Source: Streptomyces sp. MUM 178J
Lineage (GTDB): Bacteria; Actinomycetota; Actinomycetes; Streptomycetales; Streptomycetaceae
Assembly (NCBI RefSeq): GCF_022414575.1
Contig: NZ_JADWYQ010000004.1
Location: 62,001 to 126,000, forward strand
Direction: 5' to 3'
Length of the DNA stretch: 64,000 nt
Of this stretch, positions 25,926-34,619 are shown in pieces. Position numbers and translations under genes: made by a program. Under the pieces are notes generated by a model. That model saw only the letters and a program-made list of their open reading frames with translations. It had not been told where the DNA came from and ran no database searches. The stretch's first letter is position 1; each line of letters begins with the position of its first letter.

Positions 25926-26242
25926 CACAGGACTCCAGGGATGAGTGACGACTGATGAACGGCGTATGAGGGGAAACGCCGTGAGGCGCGCGCGGCGCAC
26001 GGGAATCGCTGACCGCGCAGCGCAGGGCAGTGCGTGGTGAAGGGCCGGCGGACTCTGTCCCGGAGTCGCGCCGTACTGCGTGCCGAAACCGACTGCACTC
26101 TCGGCGGCTGCGTCACCAGGCCACCGGGAGCCGAGCGGGGGTAACCCGCTCACTTGAGGTTAACTCGCGGGTAACGAGCGCGCCAGAGCTGGGCGAGTGT
26201 GATCTGGGTCGCGACCGGCCGGACGCCGATAGGCTGACGGCC
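25926..26242. other. 317-bp divergent intergenic region with palindromes
   Basis: No gene seen. It must contain promoters for the leftward dehydrogenase and rightward HEAT-repeat genes. A perfect 7-base inverted repeat GAGCGGG/CCCGCTC (26133-26139 and 26145-26151) is followed closely by GAGGTTAACTC and CGCGGGTAACGAGC, so GGTAAC-like elements recur three times within about 40 bases. These are possible regulator sites for the HEAT-repeat gene. Confidence 0.5.
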
Positions 26243-26809
26243 ATGGACGCGGAGTTACGGTCACTGGCGGAGCGGCTGCGGAAGGAGTCGGGGGGCTCTG
26301 AGGAGTACGAGCGGCTGCTGGTCACGGAGGACGGGGAGGAACTCGCGGATGTGCTCACGGCACAGGAACGCCCCTTGTGGGCGAGGGAGATGGCGGCCTT
26401 CAGGCTCGGCTGCGCCGGTGACAGCCGGTCCTTCGAGGCGCTGGTGCTGCTGCTCAACCACCGCGACCCGGCCCGCAACGTCTCCGCGGCCCAGGCGCTT
26501 GCCCGCCTGAACGACCCCCGCACCCCGAAGGCGGCGGCCGCGCTGGCCACGAACGAGCTGCGCGTCGCCTATGCGCTGCTGCCGGTGCGCCTGCTCACCA
26601 GGTTGCGGGCCCCGGAGTCCGCCCCCGCCCTGATGACCGTTCTGCGTCGCCGGCTGGCGCCCGGAGACCCGTACTGGAAGGTCGGGCTGGCATGCGTGGA
26701 GGGGCTCGGTGCGCTGGGCGACAAGCGGGCGGCGCCGCTGCTGGACACGGCGCGGGCGCATCCGCGGTTGTGCGCGGCGGCGGAGGCGGCGCTGGCGCGG
26801 CTGAGTTGA
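26243..26809 (+). CDS. HEAT-repeat protein
   Basis: 188-residue soluble all-helical protein. After a charged N-terminal segment (MDAELRSLAERLRKESGGSEEYERL) come about four HEAT-like helical pairs: WAREMAAFRLGCAGDSRSFEALVLLLNHRDP, ARNVSAAQALARLNDPRTPKAAAAL, LRAPESAPALMTVLRRRL and KVGLACVEGLGALGDKRAAPLLDTA. Such repeats bind proteins, not small substrates. Homologues in Streptomyces are sometimes labelled adenylosuccinate lyase, but no lyase motif is present and I do not support that name. ATG 26243 matches the start of conserved helices. Confidence 0.75.
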   Translation: MDAELRSLAERLRKESGGSEEYERLLVTEDGEELADVLTAQERPLWAREMAAFRLGCAGDSRSFEALVLLLNHRDPARNVSAAQALARLNDPRTPKAAAALATNELRVAYALLPVRLLTRLRAPESAPALMTVLRRRLAPGDPYWKVGLACVEGLGALGDKRAAPLLDTARAHPRLCAAAEAALARLS

Positions 26810-26811
26810 AC

Positions 26812-26857
26812 GGGGGCTCCGCCCCCGGGCCCCCGCGCCTCAATCGCCGGCGGGGCT
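26812..26857. repeat. Dispersed intergenic repeat, copy A
   Basis: 46-base element that matches 55995-56040 with two mismatches, including the shared core GCGCCTCAATCGCCGGCGGG. It starts 2 bases after the HEAT-repeat stop. Its GGGGGCTCCGCCCCC part can fold into a hairpin and may serve as the terminator between convergent genes. Confidence 0.75.
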
Positions 26858-26975
26858 GGGGTGTGGCGCCCGCTTGAGGACGCGGCCTTCAGGCCGTACC
26901 GGGGGTCTGGGGGCTTGCCCCCAGTTCCGGGAAGGGGCGGGGCAGGGGAAAGCGCACGCCCGCAGGCGGACCGGC

Positions 26976-28025
26976 TCACAGAAGCGTGAGCTGTGTGCCG
27001 CGCTCCGACTCCGGCGCCGGCGCCGGAGTCGGCTGCGGCTGCGGGCGGGCGTCGCGGCGCCCGCCGCGATCCGCCGCGGGCCCCACGCCGAACTCCGCGG
27101 CCAGCTCGTGAACCTGCCGCGTGATCCGCCGCTGGTACCACCGGGGCGCGTACGCCCCGTCCCCGTACAGCCGCTCGTACCGCCCCACGAGATGCGGGTG
27201 CGTGCGCGCCAGCCATGCCATGAACCATTCCCGCGCACCCGGCCGCAGATGCAGCACCAGAGGCGTCACCGACGACGCGCCCGCCGAGGCGATCGCCCGC
27301 ACGGTCGCGCGGAGCTGGTCCGGGCGGTCTCCGAGGAAGGGGATCACCGGGGCCATCAGCACTCCGCACCCGATGCCGCTGTCGGCGAACGCGCGCACGA
27401 CGTCGAGGCGGCGCTCGGGCGAGGGCGTGCCCGGTTCCACGGTGCGCCACAGCTCGCAGTCGGTGAAGCCGACGGAGACCGAGATCCCCACGTCCGTGAC
27501 CTCCGCCGCCTGCCGCAGCAGTGGGAGGTCCCGCAGGATCAGCGTGCCCTTGGTGAGGATGGAGAAGGGGTTCGCGCGGTCGCGCAGCGCCTCGATGATT
27601 CCCGGCATCAGCCGGTAGCGCCCCTCTGCCCGCTGGTAGCAGTCCACATTGGTGCCCATGGCGACATGCGCTCCCTGCCAGCCGTGCGCGGCGAGCTGCC
27701 GCCGCAGCAGCTCCGGCGCGTTGATCTTCACCACGATCTGGGTGTCGAACCCGAGTCCCGTGTCCAGGTCCAGATAGCCATGAGTCTTGCGGGCGAAGCA
27801 GTACACACATGCGTGTGTACATCCGCGGTACGGGTTGACGGTCCACTCGAACGGCATCTGTGACGCCCCCGGCACCCGGTTCAGAATCGAACGCGCCCGG
27901 ATCTCGTGGAACGTGATCCCCCGGAACTCGGGGGTGTCGAAGGTCCTCGTGGTCACCGCCGAGGCGCTGAACAGCGCGGAGTCCGCGGCTGCCGTGGGGT
28001 TCTCGGCCAGATGGTTCCAGCGCAT
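26976..28025 (-). CDS. Rv2578c family radical SAM protein
   Basis: 349-residue radical SAM enzyme. The iron-sulphur motif CxxxCxxC is at residues 69-76 (NPYRGCTHACVYCFARKTHGY), typical of the spore-photoproduct-lyase-like/Rv2578c group. SAM-binding GMG-like and GxIxGxxE-type segments follow (VAMGTNVDCYQRAEG; LMAPVIPFLGD). The C-terminus has a Pro/Arg-rich tail. ATG 28025 has GAGGAGG 6-7 bases upstream. No partner gene is co-transcribed. An SOS-type LexA box sits 34 bases before the start, suggesting a role in DNA damage, as the similarity to photoproduct lyases would also suggest; the real substrate is unknown. Confidence 0.88.
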   Translation of the reverse strand: MRWNHLAENPTAAADSALFSASAVTTRTFDTPEFRGITFHEIRARSILNRVPGASQMPFEWTVNPYRGCTHACVYCFARKTHGYLDLDTGLGFDTQIVVKINAPELLRRQLAAHGWQGAHVAMGTNVDCYQRAEGRYRLMPGIIEALRDRANPFSILTKGTLILRDLPLLRQAAEVTDVGISVSVGFTDCELWRTVEPGTPSPERRLDVVRAFADSGIGCGVLMAPVIPFLGDRPDQLRATVRAIASAGASSVTPLVLHLRPGAREWFMAWLARTHPHLVGRYERLYGDGAYAPRWYQRRITRQVHELAAEFGVGPAADRGGRRDARPQPQPTPAPAPESERGTQLTLL

Positions 28026-28058
28026 GGACGCCTCCTCGGTCGCTCTGGCCACAGAATA

Positions 28059-28070
28059 GAACATGTGTTC
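28059..28070. promoter_or_regulatory. Predicted LexA SOS box
   Basis: GAACATGTGTTC fits the actinobacterial and Bacillus-type LexA consensus GAAC-N4-GTTC exactly. It lies 34 bases upstream of the radical SAM start and 92 bases before the divergent SRPBCC gene, so it most likely represses the former until DNA damage activates RecA. Confidence 0.65.
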
Positions 28071-28161
28071 CCTTGATCGTCGCGCCTCTGATTTGGGCGG
28101 CCGCAGCCGAGGTGGTTGGCTAGCGCTGCCCGAGCAACAACCGAATGCTGGAGGAACAGGA

Positions 28162-28605
28162 ATGGCGCAGGTCGAGGCCACCACAGAACGGATCATCTCG
28201 GCGGACGCGGAGACGGTGTTCGATGCGCTGGCCGACTACGAGAACACCCGCGCAAAACTCCTGCCCGAGCACTTCAGCGAGTACGAGGTCAAGGAGGGCG
28301 GCGACGGCGAGGGCACCGTCGTCCACTGGAAGCTCCAGGCCACCAGCAAGCGGGTCCGCGACTGCCTGCTCGAGGTGACCGAGCCGACCGACGGGCAGCT
28401 CGTCGAGAAAGACCGCAACTCCTCGATGGTCACCACCTGGACCGTCACCCCCGCAGGCGAGGGCAGGTCGAAGGCCGTCGTCACCACGGTCTGGAACGGC
28501 GCCGGCGGCATCGGCGGCTTCTTCGAGCGCACCTTCGCGCCCAAGGGCCTCGCCCGGATCTACGACATGGTGCTCGCACATCTCGCCGCCGAGGTGGAGA
28601 AGTAG
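28162..28605 (+). CDS. SRPBCC family protein (polyketide cyclase/dehydrase-like)
   Basis: 147-residue START/SRPBCC-fold protein, a helix-grip cavity that binds hydrophobic ligands. It opens VEATTERIISADAETVFDALADYENTRAKLLPEHFSEYEVKEGG and ends with the long helix RIYDMVLAHLAAEVEK. The ATG has GGAGG 7 bases upstream. No polyketide genes are present, so this is one of many lipid-binding-like stand-alone members of unknown ligand. It is divergent from the radical SAM gene and shares the promoter region with the SOS box. Confidence 0.85.
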   Translation: MAQVEATTERIISADAETVFDALADYENTRAKLLPEHFSEYEVKEGGDGEGTVVHWKLQATSKRVRDCLLEVTEPTDGQLVEKDRNSSMVTTWTVTPAGEGRSKAVVTTVWNGAGGIGGFFERTFAPKGLARIYDMVLAHLAAEVEK

Positions 28606-28834
28606 CCACCGGGCTCACCGGTTCGAGTGGTTTGCCCGCGGTCCGTGGTGCGCGTCCGCGCCACGGGCCGCAAAGCTCTCCGGGAGGCGCCCGGGGACTG
28701 ACTTCTCTTCAGCTCCTTCATCGATTCGCGCGGGCGCACGACCTATTCCCGCGTTGCCCCGCACACGGCGGACCAAGACCCGTACGGTGGTGGCGAGGCC
28801 GCGGCCAGGGCCGCGGGGAAGGAGCCTGACACCC

Positions 28835-31300
28835 ATGGACAGTGGTGTTCCGCCGGAGCCGCAGTCGCGCGCCGCAGCCGGGCGGATTCCGCTTGCCGTG
28901 GTCGTCGTGGACGGGAACGGACTGGTGTCCCACTGGTCTACCGGGGCGCGGCGGCTGTTCGGACCGGACAGGCAGGAGGCGGTCGGAGCGCCGGTCGTCG
29001 AATTGCTCCCGGTCTCCGGTGCGCTCTCCGCGGACGACGCCCCCGGCGCATACGGCCATGAACCGTCCCCGTACGACACGGAATCACCCGGCCCGGGGCT
29101 CGACGCCTCCCTGCACGGGCTGACCGCCTACCCGGCCGCGGGCAGGGCCCGGATCTCCCAGCAGACGCCCGCGCGGGACGGGCGACGCGACCGCCTCGAC
29201 GTGCTCTGGTGGGCCTATCCGCTCGTCGGCCCCGGCGCCGAGCGTCTTCTCGTGCTCGCCGCCGACGCCGCCCGGCTCACGACCGACGACGCGAGCGTGG
29301 AGCGCATCGCACCCGGCTTCGCCCTGCACACCGAGTTCCCCGGCTTCGACGAACTCGCGCTGCGACTGCCCGAGATCCTACCCAGCATGAGCGTGCAGGA
29401 GTCCTCCCGCATCGTCTCCCAGGTGCTGGAGCTGGGCTATCCGGTACTGGAGTTCAGCCACCACGACCGGGTGCCCGTCACCCCCGACTGGGGCGTGCCC
29501 AGGCGCATCGAGCGCACCGCGCGCCGCCGCGCGGCCCAGCGGGCGGCCGCAGCCGGAGAGCATGCGGACGCCGCCGACCTGGCGCAGGACCTCGAGTACG
29601 CCGCGGTACGCGAAAGGCTCGAGTTCCTCAATGAGGTCAGCGGACGCATCGGCTCCTCGCTCGACCTCGCCCGAACGATCCAGGAGGTCAGCGCGGCCGT
29701 CGTGCCGCGCTTCACCGATGTCGCCGGAACCTATCTGCGCGAGCAGGTCATCGCCGGCGAGGGCTTCCCGGACGGGCCGCCCGACGCCACCACCATGTGG
29801 CACCGCGTCGCCGTCGAGCATGTGGACGAGCCGGGCCGCTGGGACGATGTGGTGCCGGTCGGCGAGTCCATGCCGTTCCCCGCGCACACGCCCTTCTTCC
29901 AGTGCATGACCACCGGCGAACCGGTGCTGGTGCCGCGGATCAGTGAGGAGATGGGCACCGCCATCGCCTCACAGTTCGAAAAGCGCGACATCCGGCCGCT
30001 GATCAACGGCCGTTCCATGCTCGTCGTGCCGCTCAAGGCGCGGAACGTGGTGCTCGGCTTCATGATCCTCCTCCGCCACCCGCAGCGCAGCCTCTTCAAC
30101 GACATGGACCGGGTCACCGGCGCCGAACTGGCCGCACGTGCCGGGCTCGTCCTCGACAACGCGCGGATGTACACGTACCAGGAGGCCGTCGCCGAGACCC
30201 TCCAGGACTCGATGCTGCCGCACGTCACCCCGCGCATGCCGGGCTGCGACACCGCCACCCGCTATCTTCCGGGCACCATGCTCGGCCGGGTCGGCGGCGA
30301 CTGGTTCGACACCGTCAAACTGCCTGGCTCCCGGACCGCCCTGGTGGTCGGCGACGTCATGGGCCACGGCCTCAACTCGGCAGCCATGATGGGGCAGCTG
30401 CGCACCGCCGTGCAGACCATGGCCGCCCTGGACCTGCCGCCCGAGCAACTGCTGCGCAATCTCGACGACCTCGCCCAGCGGCTCGGCGAGCACTATCTGG
30501 CGACCTGCCTCTACGCCGTCTACGACCCCATCCGCCACGAGCTGCGCATGGCCAACGCCGGTCATGTCCCTCCGGTCCTGGTGCGCGCCGCCGACGGACG
30601 CAGCGAACTGCTGCATCTGCCCACGGGCGCGCCCATCGGCGTCGGAGGGGTGCCGTTCCGATGCGTCCGCATCCCGGTGTCGCCCGGGGACCGGCTCATC
30701 ATGTGCACCGACGGGCTGGTGGAGGTGCGGGGCGAGGACATCGGCGTCGGTCTGGCGACCCTCTGCGAGTCGGCCGCGCACCCGGCCGCCTCCATGGACA
30801 CCGCCTGCGACACGATCATCCGTGCCCTCAACACCCGGGGCGGACGCAAGGACGACGTGGCCCTCCTCATGGCCCGGCTCAACGGGATAGACACCGGCTC
30901 GGTCGCCTCCTGGGAGCTGACGCTCGATCCGCGCGAGGCGCGCCGGGCGCGTCTGCTCGTCCGGGACCAGCTGGCCGCATGGGGGCTGCACGCCGTGGCC
31001 GACACCGCCGAACTGCTGGTCGGTGAGGTGACGGCCAATGCCGTACGCCATGCGAAGGGCGCCCGCGCCACACTGCGTGTGGTGCGGGCGGACGCCCTGG
31101 TGTGCGAACTCGCCGACGAGGACCCGGCGCTGCCCGCCCTGCTCGACGCGGGCCCGGACGACGAGCTGGGGCGCGGGCTGCATGTGGTGAGCGCCCTGGC
31201 CCGGGAGTGGGGCACCAGCCACACACCGGAGGGCAAGACGGTCTGGTTCGAGTTGCCCTGCCCCCGGCAGGATGCTCCCCGGCGGTCGAACTCCTCGTGA
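28835..31300 (+). CDS. PAS-GAF-SpoIIE phosphatase-HATPase signalling protein
   Basis: 821-residue soluble regulator. Domains in order: PAS (residues about 15-80, AVVVVDGNGLVSHWSTGARRLFG), a linker with RHRPARR-like basic patch, GAF (about 268-440, LDLARTIQEVSAAVVPRFTDVAGTYL), PP2C/SpoIIE serine phosphatase (about 455-680, GGDWFDTVKLPGSRTALVVGDVMGHGLNSAAMMGQLR, with metal aspartates) and an RsbW-like HATPase (about 695-815, ELLVGEVTANAVRHAKG, then GRGLHVV). Such proteins both phosphorylate and dephosphorylate anti-sigma antagonists, tuning sigma-B-type stress or development switches in Streptomyces. The partner is not encoded next to it. ATG 28835 has AAGGAG 10 bases upstream. Confidence 0.94.
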   Translation: MDSGVPPEPQSRAAAGRIPLAVVVVDGNGLVSHWSTGARRLFGPDRQEAVGAPVVELLPVSGALSADDAPGAYGHEPSPYDTESPGPGLDASLHGLTAYPAAGRARISQQTPARDGRRDRLDVLWWAYPLVGPGAERLLVLAADAARLTTDDASVERIAPGFALHTEFPGFDELALRLPEILPSMSVQESSRIVSQVLELGYPVLEFSHHDRVPVTPDWGVPRRIERTARRRAAQRAAAAGEHADAADLAQDLEYAAVRERLEFLNEVSGRIGSSLDLARTIQEVSAAVVPRFTDVAGTYLREQVIAGEGFPDGPPDATTMWHRVAVEHVDEPGRWDDVVPVGESMPFPAHTPFFQCMTTGEPVLVPRISEEMGTAIASQFEKRDIRPLINGRSMLVVPLKARNVVLGFMILLRHPQRSLFNDMDRVTGAELAARAGLVLDNARMYTYQEAVAETLQDSMLPHVTPRMPGCDTATRYLPGTMLGRVGGDWFDTVKLPGSRTALVVGDVMGHGLNSAAMMGQLRTAVQTMAALDLPPEQLLRNLDDLAQRLGEHYLATCLYAVYDPIRHELRMANAGHVPPVLVRAADGRSELLHLPTGAPIGVGGVPFRCVRIPVSPGDRLIMCTDGLVEVRGEDIGVGLATLCESAAHPAASMDTACDTIIRALNTRGGRKDDVALLMARLNGIDTGSVASWELTLDPREARRARLLVRDQLAAWGLHAVADTAELLVGEVTANAVRHAKGARATLRVVRADALVCELADEDPALPALLDAGPDDELGRGLHVVSALAREWGTSHTPEGKTVWFELPCPRQDAPRRSNSS

Positions 31301-31390
31301 AGGAACGGCCCGCAGCGGTCAGGGTGCTTGTCGTCGGCCCCCGGGACGGGTAGACCGATCTTGACAAGGTGCCGACCCTGGGGAGCGGTC

Positions 31391-32131
31391 ATGAGCGTGA
31401 CGAGTCAGTACAAGGACGCGTGGGAGGGGTTCTGGAGCGAGGCCCCCGACGTTCCCGGGGAGGTCTTCTGGGACGCCGAGCCCGCCGTCACCGCGGGAGC
31501 GCACCTGGCGCTGTTCGAACCTCATGTGGCCGATCCCGCCCTGACCCTGGTCGACCTGGGCTGCGGCAACGGCACCCAGACCCGCTTTCTGGCCGGCCGC
31601 TTCCACCAGGTGCTGGGCGTGGACCTCTCGGCGGCCGCGGTAGAGCACGCCAGACGACAGGACCCTTCGGGGGAGCAGCGCTTCAGAGAGCTCGATGCCG
31701 TCGACGGCGACGCGGTCGCACAGCTGCACGCCGAACTGGGCGATGCCAATGTCTATATGCGCGGGGTGCTGCATCAGTGCGTGGAGAAGGACCGGCAGGC
31801 GCTCGCCGACACCATTGCGACGCTCGTGGGGGAGCGGGGCAGGGCGTTCGTCGTGGAACTCGGCGAAGCCGCGGGGGCGCGGCTGGCGGCCCTGGCGCAG
31901 GGTGAGGCCGGGCCGCCGGCCAAACTGCTGCCGGTGCTGCGGCACGGCATCGCGCCGGGCGCCGTCGCGGATGCGGAGGCATCTCGGCTCTTCGCCGCCG
32001 CGGGACTCGATGTGATCGCCGAGGGGGAGCTTCCGCTGGCCACCACCGAGTACGCATCCGACGGCTCGCGGCTGGAACTGCCCTCCCGGTGGCTGGTCGT
32101 GGGGCGCGGCAGCGGCCGGGACGACGGCTGA
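31391..32131 (+). CDS. Class I SAM-dependent methyltransferase
   Basis: 246-residue methyltransferase. SAM motif I is LVDLGCGNGTQTRFLAGRF near residue 55, with the acidic motif II GVDLSAAAVEHARRQ and motif IV ANVYMRGVLHQC. The last third (LLPVLRHGIAPGAVADAEASRLFAAAGLDVIAEGELPL) is a variable substrate cap. ATG 31391 follows a GGGAG ribosome site. It stands alone between the signalling gene and the peptidase operon; a 279-base gap follows. Substrate unknown. Confidence 0.85.
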   Translation: MSVTSQYKDAWEGFWSEAPDVPGEVFWDAEPAVTAGAHLALFEPHVADPALTLVDLGCGNGTQTRFLAGRFHQVLGVDLSAAAVEHARRQDPSGEQRFRELDAVDGDAVAQLHAELGDANVYMRGVLHQCVEKDRQALADTIATLVGERGRAFVVELGEAAGARLAALAQGEAGPPAKLLPVLRHGIAPGAVADAEASRLFAAAGLDVIAEGELPLATTEYASDGSRLELPSRWLVVGRGSGRDDG

Positions 32132-32410
32132 TCCGACGTGCTGAAGCGCCCGCTGGGACGGGGCTTGGCGCGCCTGGTGAGGGACCGACGGACGCCTCCG
32201 CGCCCAGCACGGCCTTGGCCTGGCCTGAGGCCGTCAGGGACGCCTTGACCGGCGAGCTCTCGGTCCGTGACTCGGCCACCGGCGTCCAGCCCGTGGCGGG
32301 CGCGTAGCCGCCGCCGAACCGGAAGTCGCATCTCCTGGGTGTGCGCATCGCCGCAAGGCGTGATGCGGCCTCTTGGCCGGCCGCTTCCGCGGCGCGTAAC
32401 GTGACAGGGC

Positions 32411-33244
32411 ATGAAGATCCTCATCAGTGCCGACATGGAAGGCGCCACCGGCGTCACCTGGCCGGCCGATGTGCTGCCCGGCACCCCTCAGTGGGAGCGC
32501 TGCCGGCCCATGTTCACCTCCGATGTGAATGCGGCGGTGCTGGGCTTCTTCGACGGCGGCGCCGACGAAGTGCTGATCAACGAAGCGCACTGGTCCATGC
32601 GCAATCTGCTGCTGGAGCGGCTGGACGAGCGGGCGCAGATGCTCACCGGGAAGCACAAGTCCCTGTCCATGGTGGAGGGCGTGCAACACGGCGACGTGGA
32701 CGGCATCGCCTTCGTCGGCTACCACACCGGCGCGGGCATGGACGGCGTGCTCGCCCACACCTACCTCCCCAATGCCGTCACCGGGGTGTGGCTCAACGGC
32801 GTGCGGGCCGGTGAGGGCCTGCTGAACGCGCATGTGGCCGCGGAGTACGGAGTTCCGGTGGTGCTGATCACCGGGGACGATCTGACCTGCGCCGATGCGG
32901 AGGGCTATGCGCCCGCCGCCCGCAAGGTCGCGGTCAAGGACTGCGTGTCCCGCTATGCCGCCGTGTGCCGCACCCCGGCACATACGGCAGGAGAGATCCG
33001 CGCCGCGGCGAAGGAGGCCACTGCGCTCGCGGTGCGCCATGAGCCTGTGCGGGGCGGCCCGTTCACCGTGGCTCTGGAGTTCGACGCCGAGCACCTGGGG
33101 GCTGCGGCCACCGTGGTGCCCGGGGTCGTATGCGAGGGTGAGCGGCGCGTCGCCTATGCCGGCGAGACGATGTATGAGGCCATTCGCACATTCAAAGCGG
33201 TCACAACGATCGTCTCCGCGGCCATGGAGGAGCAGTATGGCTGA
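32411..33244 (+). CDS. M55 family metallopeptidase (DppA-like D-aminopeptidase)
   Basis: 277-residue zinc peptidase of family M55, the fold of Bacillus DppA, which removes N-terminal D-amino acids from small peptides such as D-Ala-D-Ala and assembles as a decamer. Metal ligands are in register: Asp8 and Glu10 (ISADMEGATG), His60 (NEAHWSM), His105 (GYHTGAGM) and Glu135 (GEGLLNAHV); His116 is the likely catalytic base. No signal peptide, so cytosolic. First gene of a four-peptidase operon; its last 8 bases overlap the next start. Confidence 0.94.
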   Translation: MKILISADMEGATGVTWPADVLPGTPQWERCRPMFTSDVNAAVLGFFDGGADEVLINEAHWSMRNLLLERLDERAQMLTGKHKSLSMVEGVQHGDVDGIAFVGYHTGAGMDGVLAHTYLPNAVTGVWLNGVRAGEGLLNAHVAAEYGVPVVLITGDDLTCADAEGYAPAARKVAVKDCVSRYAAVCRTPAHTAGEIRAAAKEATALAVRHEPVRGGPFTVALEFDAEHLGAAATVVPGVVCEGERRVAYAGETMYEAIRTFKAVTTIVSAAMEEQYG

Positions 33245-34607
33245 TGTGACAGCCCCCCACGTCCACCCCGACCGTGCCGATGCGGCCCCGTCCGTCGACG
33301 CGCAGGCGTACGACGAGGCGGTGACCTTCACCTCCGACCTCATCCGCATCGACACGACGAACCGGGGGGGAGGCGACTGCCGGGAGCGCCCCGCCGCCGA
33401 GTACGTCGCAGAGCGGCTCGCCGGTGCGGGACTCGAGCCCGTCCTGCTGGAACGCACGCCCGGCCGCACCAACGTCGTGGCCAGGATCGCCGGCAGCGAC
33501 CCCTCCGCCGACGCCCTCCTCGTCCACGGCCATCTCGACGTGGTGCCCGCAGAGGCGGCCGAATGGACCGTGCCCCCCTTCTCCGGGGAGATCCGCAACG
33601 GGGTGGTGTGGGGCCGGGGCGCGGTCGACATGAAGAACATGGACGCCATGGTGCTCGCGCTCGTACGGGCCTGGGCGCGGGCCGGAGTCGCGCCCAGGCG
33701 GGACATCGTGATCGCCTACACCGCCGATGAGGAGGACAGCGGCTCCGACGGCGCGGCCTTCCTCGCCGACGCCCACGCGGACCTCTTCCAAGGGTGCACG
33801 GAAGGCATCGGCGAAGCCGGAGCCTTCACCTTCCACGCGGGCGGGGGCATGCGGCTCTACCCGGTGGCCGCCGGCGAACGGGGCACCGCCTGGCTCAAGC
33901 TCACCGCCCACGGCACCGCTGGCCACGGCTCCAAGCCCAACCCCGCCAACGCGGTGACGAAGCTGGCCCGGGCCGTCGCCCGGATCGGCGAACACGAGTG
34001 GCCCGTGCGCCTCACGGCGACGGTGCGGGCCGCACTGACCGAGCTGGCCGCACTCCAGGGCATCGACACGGACGTCGAAGCGCGCGACTTCGACGCGGAC
34101 GGCCTTCTGCAGAAGCTCGGCCCGGCCGGGGCGCTCGTCCGGCCCACTGTGCGGCACAGCGCCAACCCCACCATGCTGGACGCCGGATACAAGATCAATG
34201 TGATCCCGGGGCGCGCCGTCGCCTATGTGGACGGGCGGATGCTGCCGGGCCACGAAGAGGAGTTCACGGCCACCATGGACCGGCTGACCGGCTCCGACGT
34301 CGAGTGGGAGTTCAGCCACCGTGAGATCCCGCTGGAGGCCCCGGTGGACTCCGCCACCTTCGCCCGGCTCAGGGCCTCTCTGAAGCGGTTCGACCCGGAC
34401 GCGCACATCGTGCCGTTCTGCATGTCGGGCGGCACGGACGCCAAGCACTTCGCCCGGCTGGGCATCGAGGGATACGGCTTCTCACCCTTGAAGCTGCCCG
34501 TCGGCTTCGACTATCCGGCGATGTTCCACGGCGTCGACGAGCGCGTCCCCGCCGAGGCGCTGCATTTCGGCGTCGACGTTCTGGACCACTATCTGAAGTC
34601 CGCATAG
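33237..34607 (+). CDS. M20/M25/M40 family metallopeptidase
   Basis: 456-residue di-zinc peptidase of the M20 clan. First domain ligands: His and Asp in LLVHGHLDVVPAE, bridging Asp in GRGAVDMKNMDAM, catalytic Glu pair in YTADEEDSGSDGA; the final His is in GGTDAKHFARLGI. A bacterial exopeptidase dimerisation domain lies between (KLTAHGTAGHGSKPNP). Members remove single residues from peptides or N-acyl amino acids. ATG 33237 sits inside the end of the M55 gene with GGAGGAG upstream, showing tight coupling. Cytosolic. Confidence 0.93.
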   Translation: MADVTAPHVHPDRADAAPSVDAQAYDEAVTFTSDLIRIDTTNRGGGDCRERPAAEYVAERLAGAGLEPVLLERTPGRTNVVARIAGSDPSADALLVHGHLDVVPAEAAEWTVPPFSGEIRNGVVWGRGAVDMKNMDAMVLALVRAWARAGVAPRRDIVIAYTADEEDSGSDGAAFLADAHADLFQGCTEGIGEAGAFTFHAGGGMRLYPVAAGERGTAWLKLTAHGTAGHGSKPNPANAVTKLARAVARIGEHEWPVRLTATVRAALTELAALQGIDTDVEARDFDADGLLQKLGPAGALVRPTVRHSANPTMLDAGYKINVIPGRAVAYVDGRMLPGHEEEFTATMDRLTGSDVEWEFSHREIPLEAPVDSATFARLRASLKRFDPDAHIVPFCMSGGTDAKHFARLGIEGYGFSPLKLPVGFDYPAMFHGVDERVPAEALHFGVDVLDHYLKSA

Positions 34608-34619
34608 GGGGAGTTGGGC

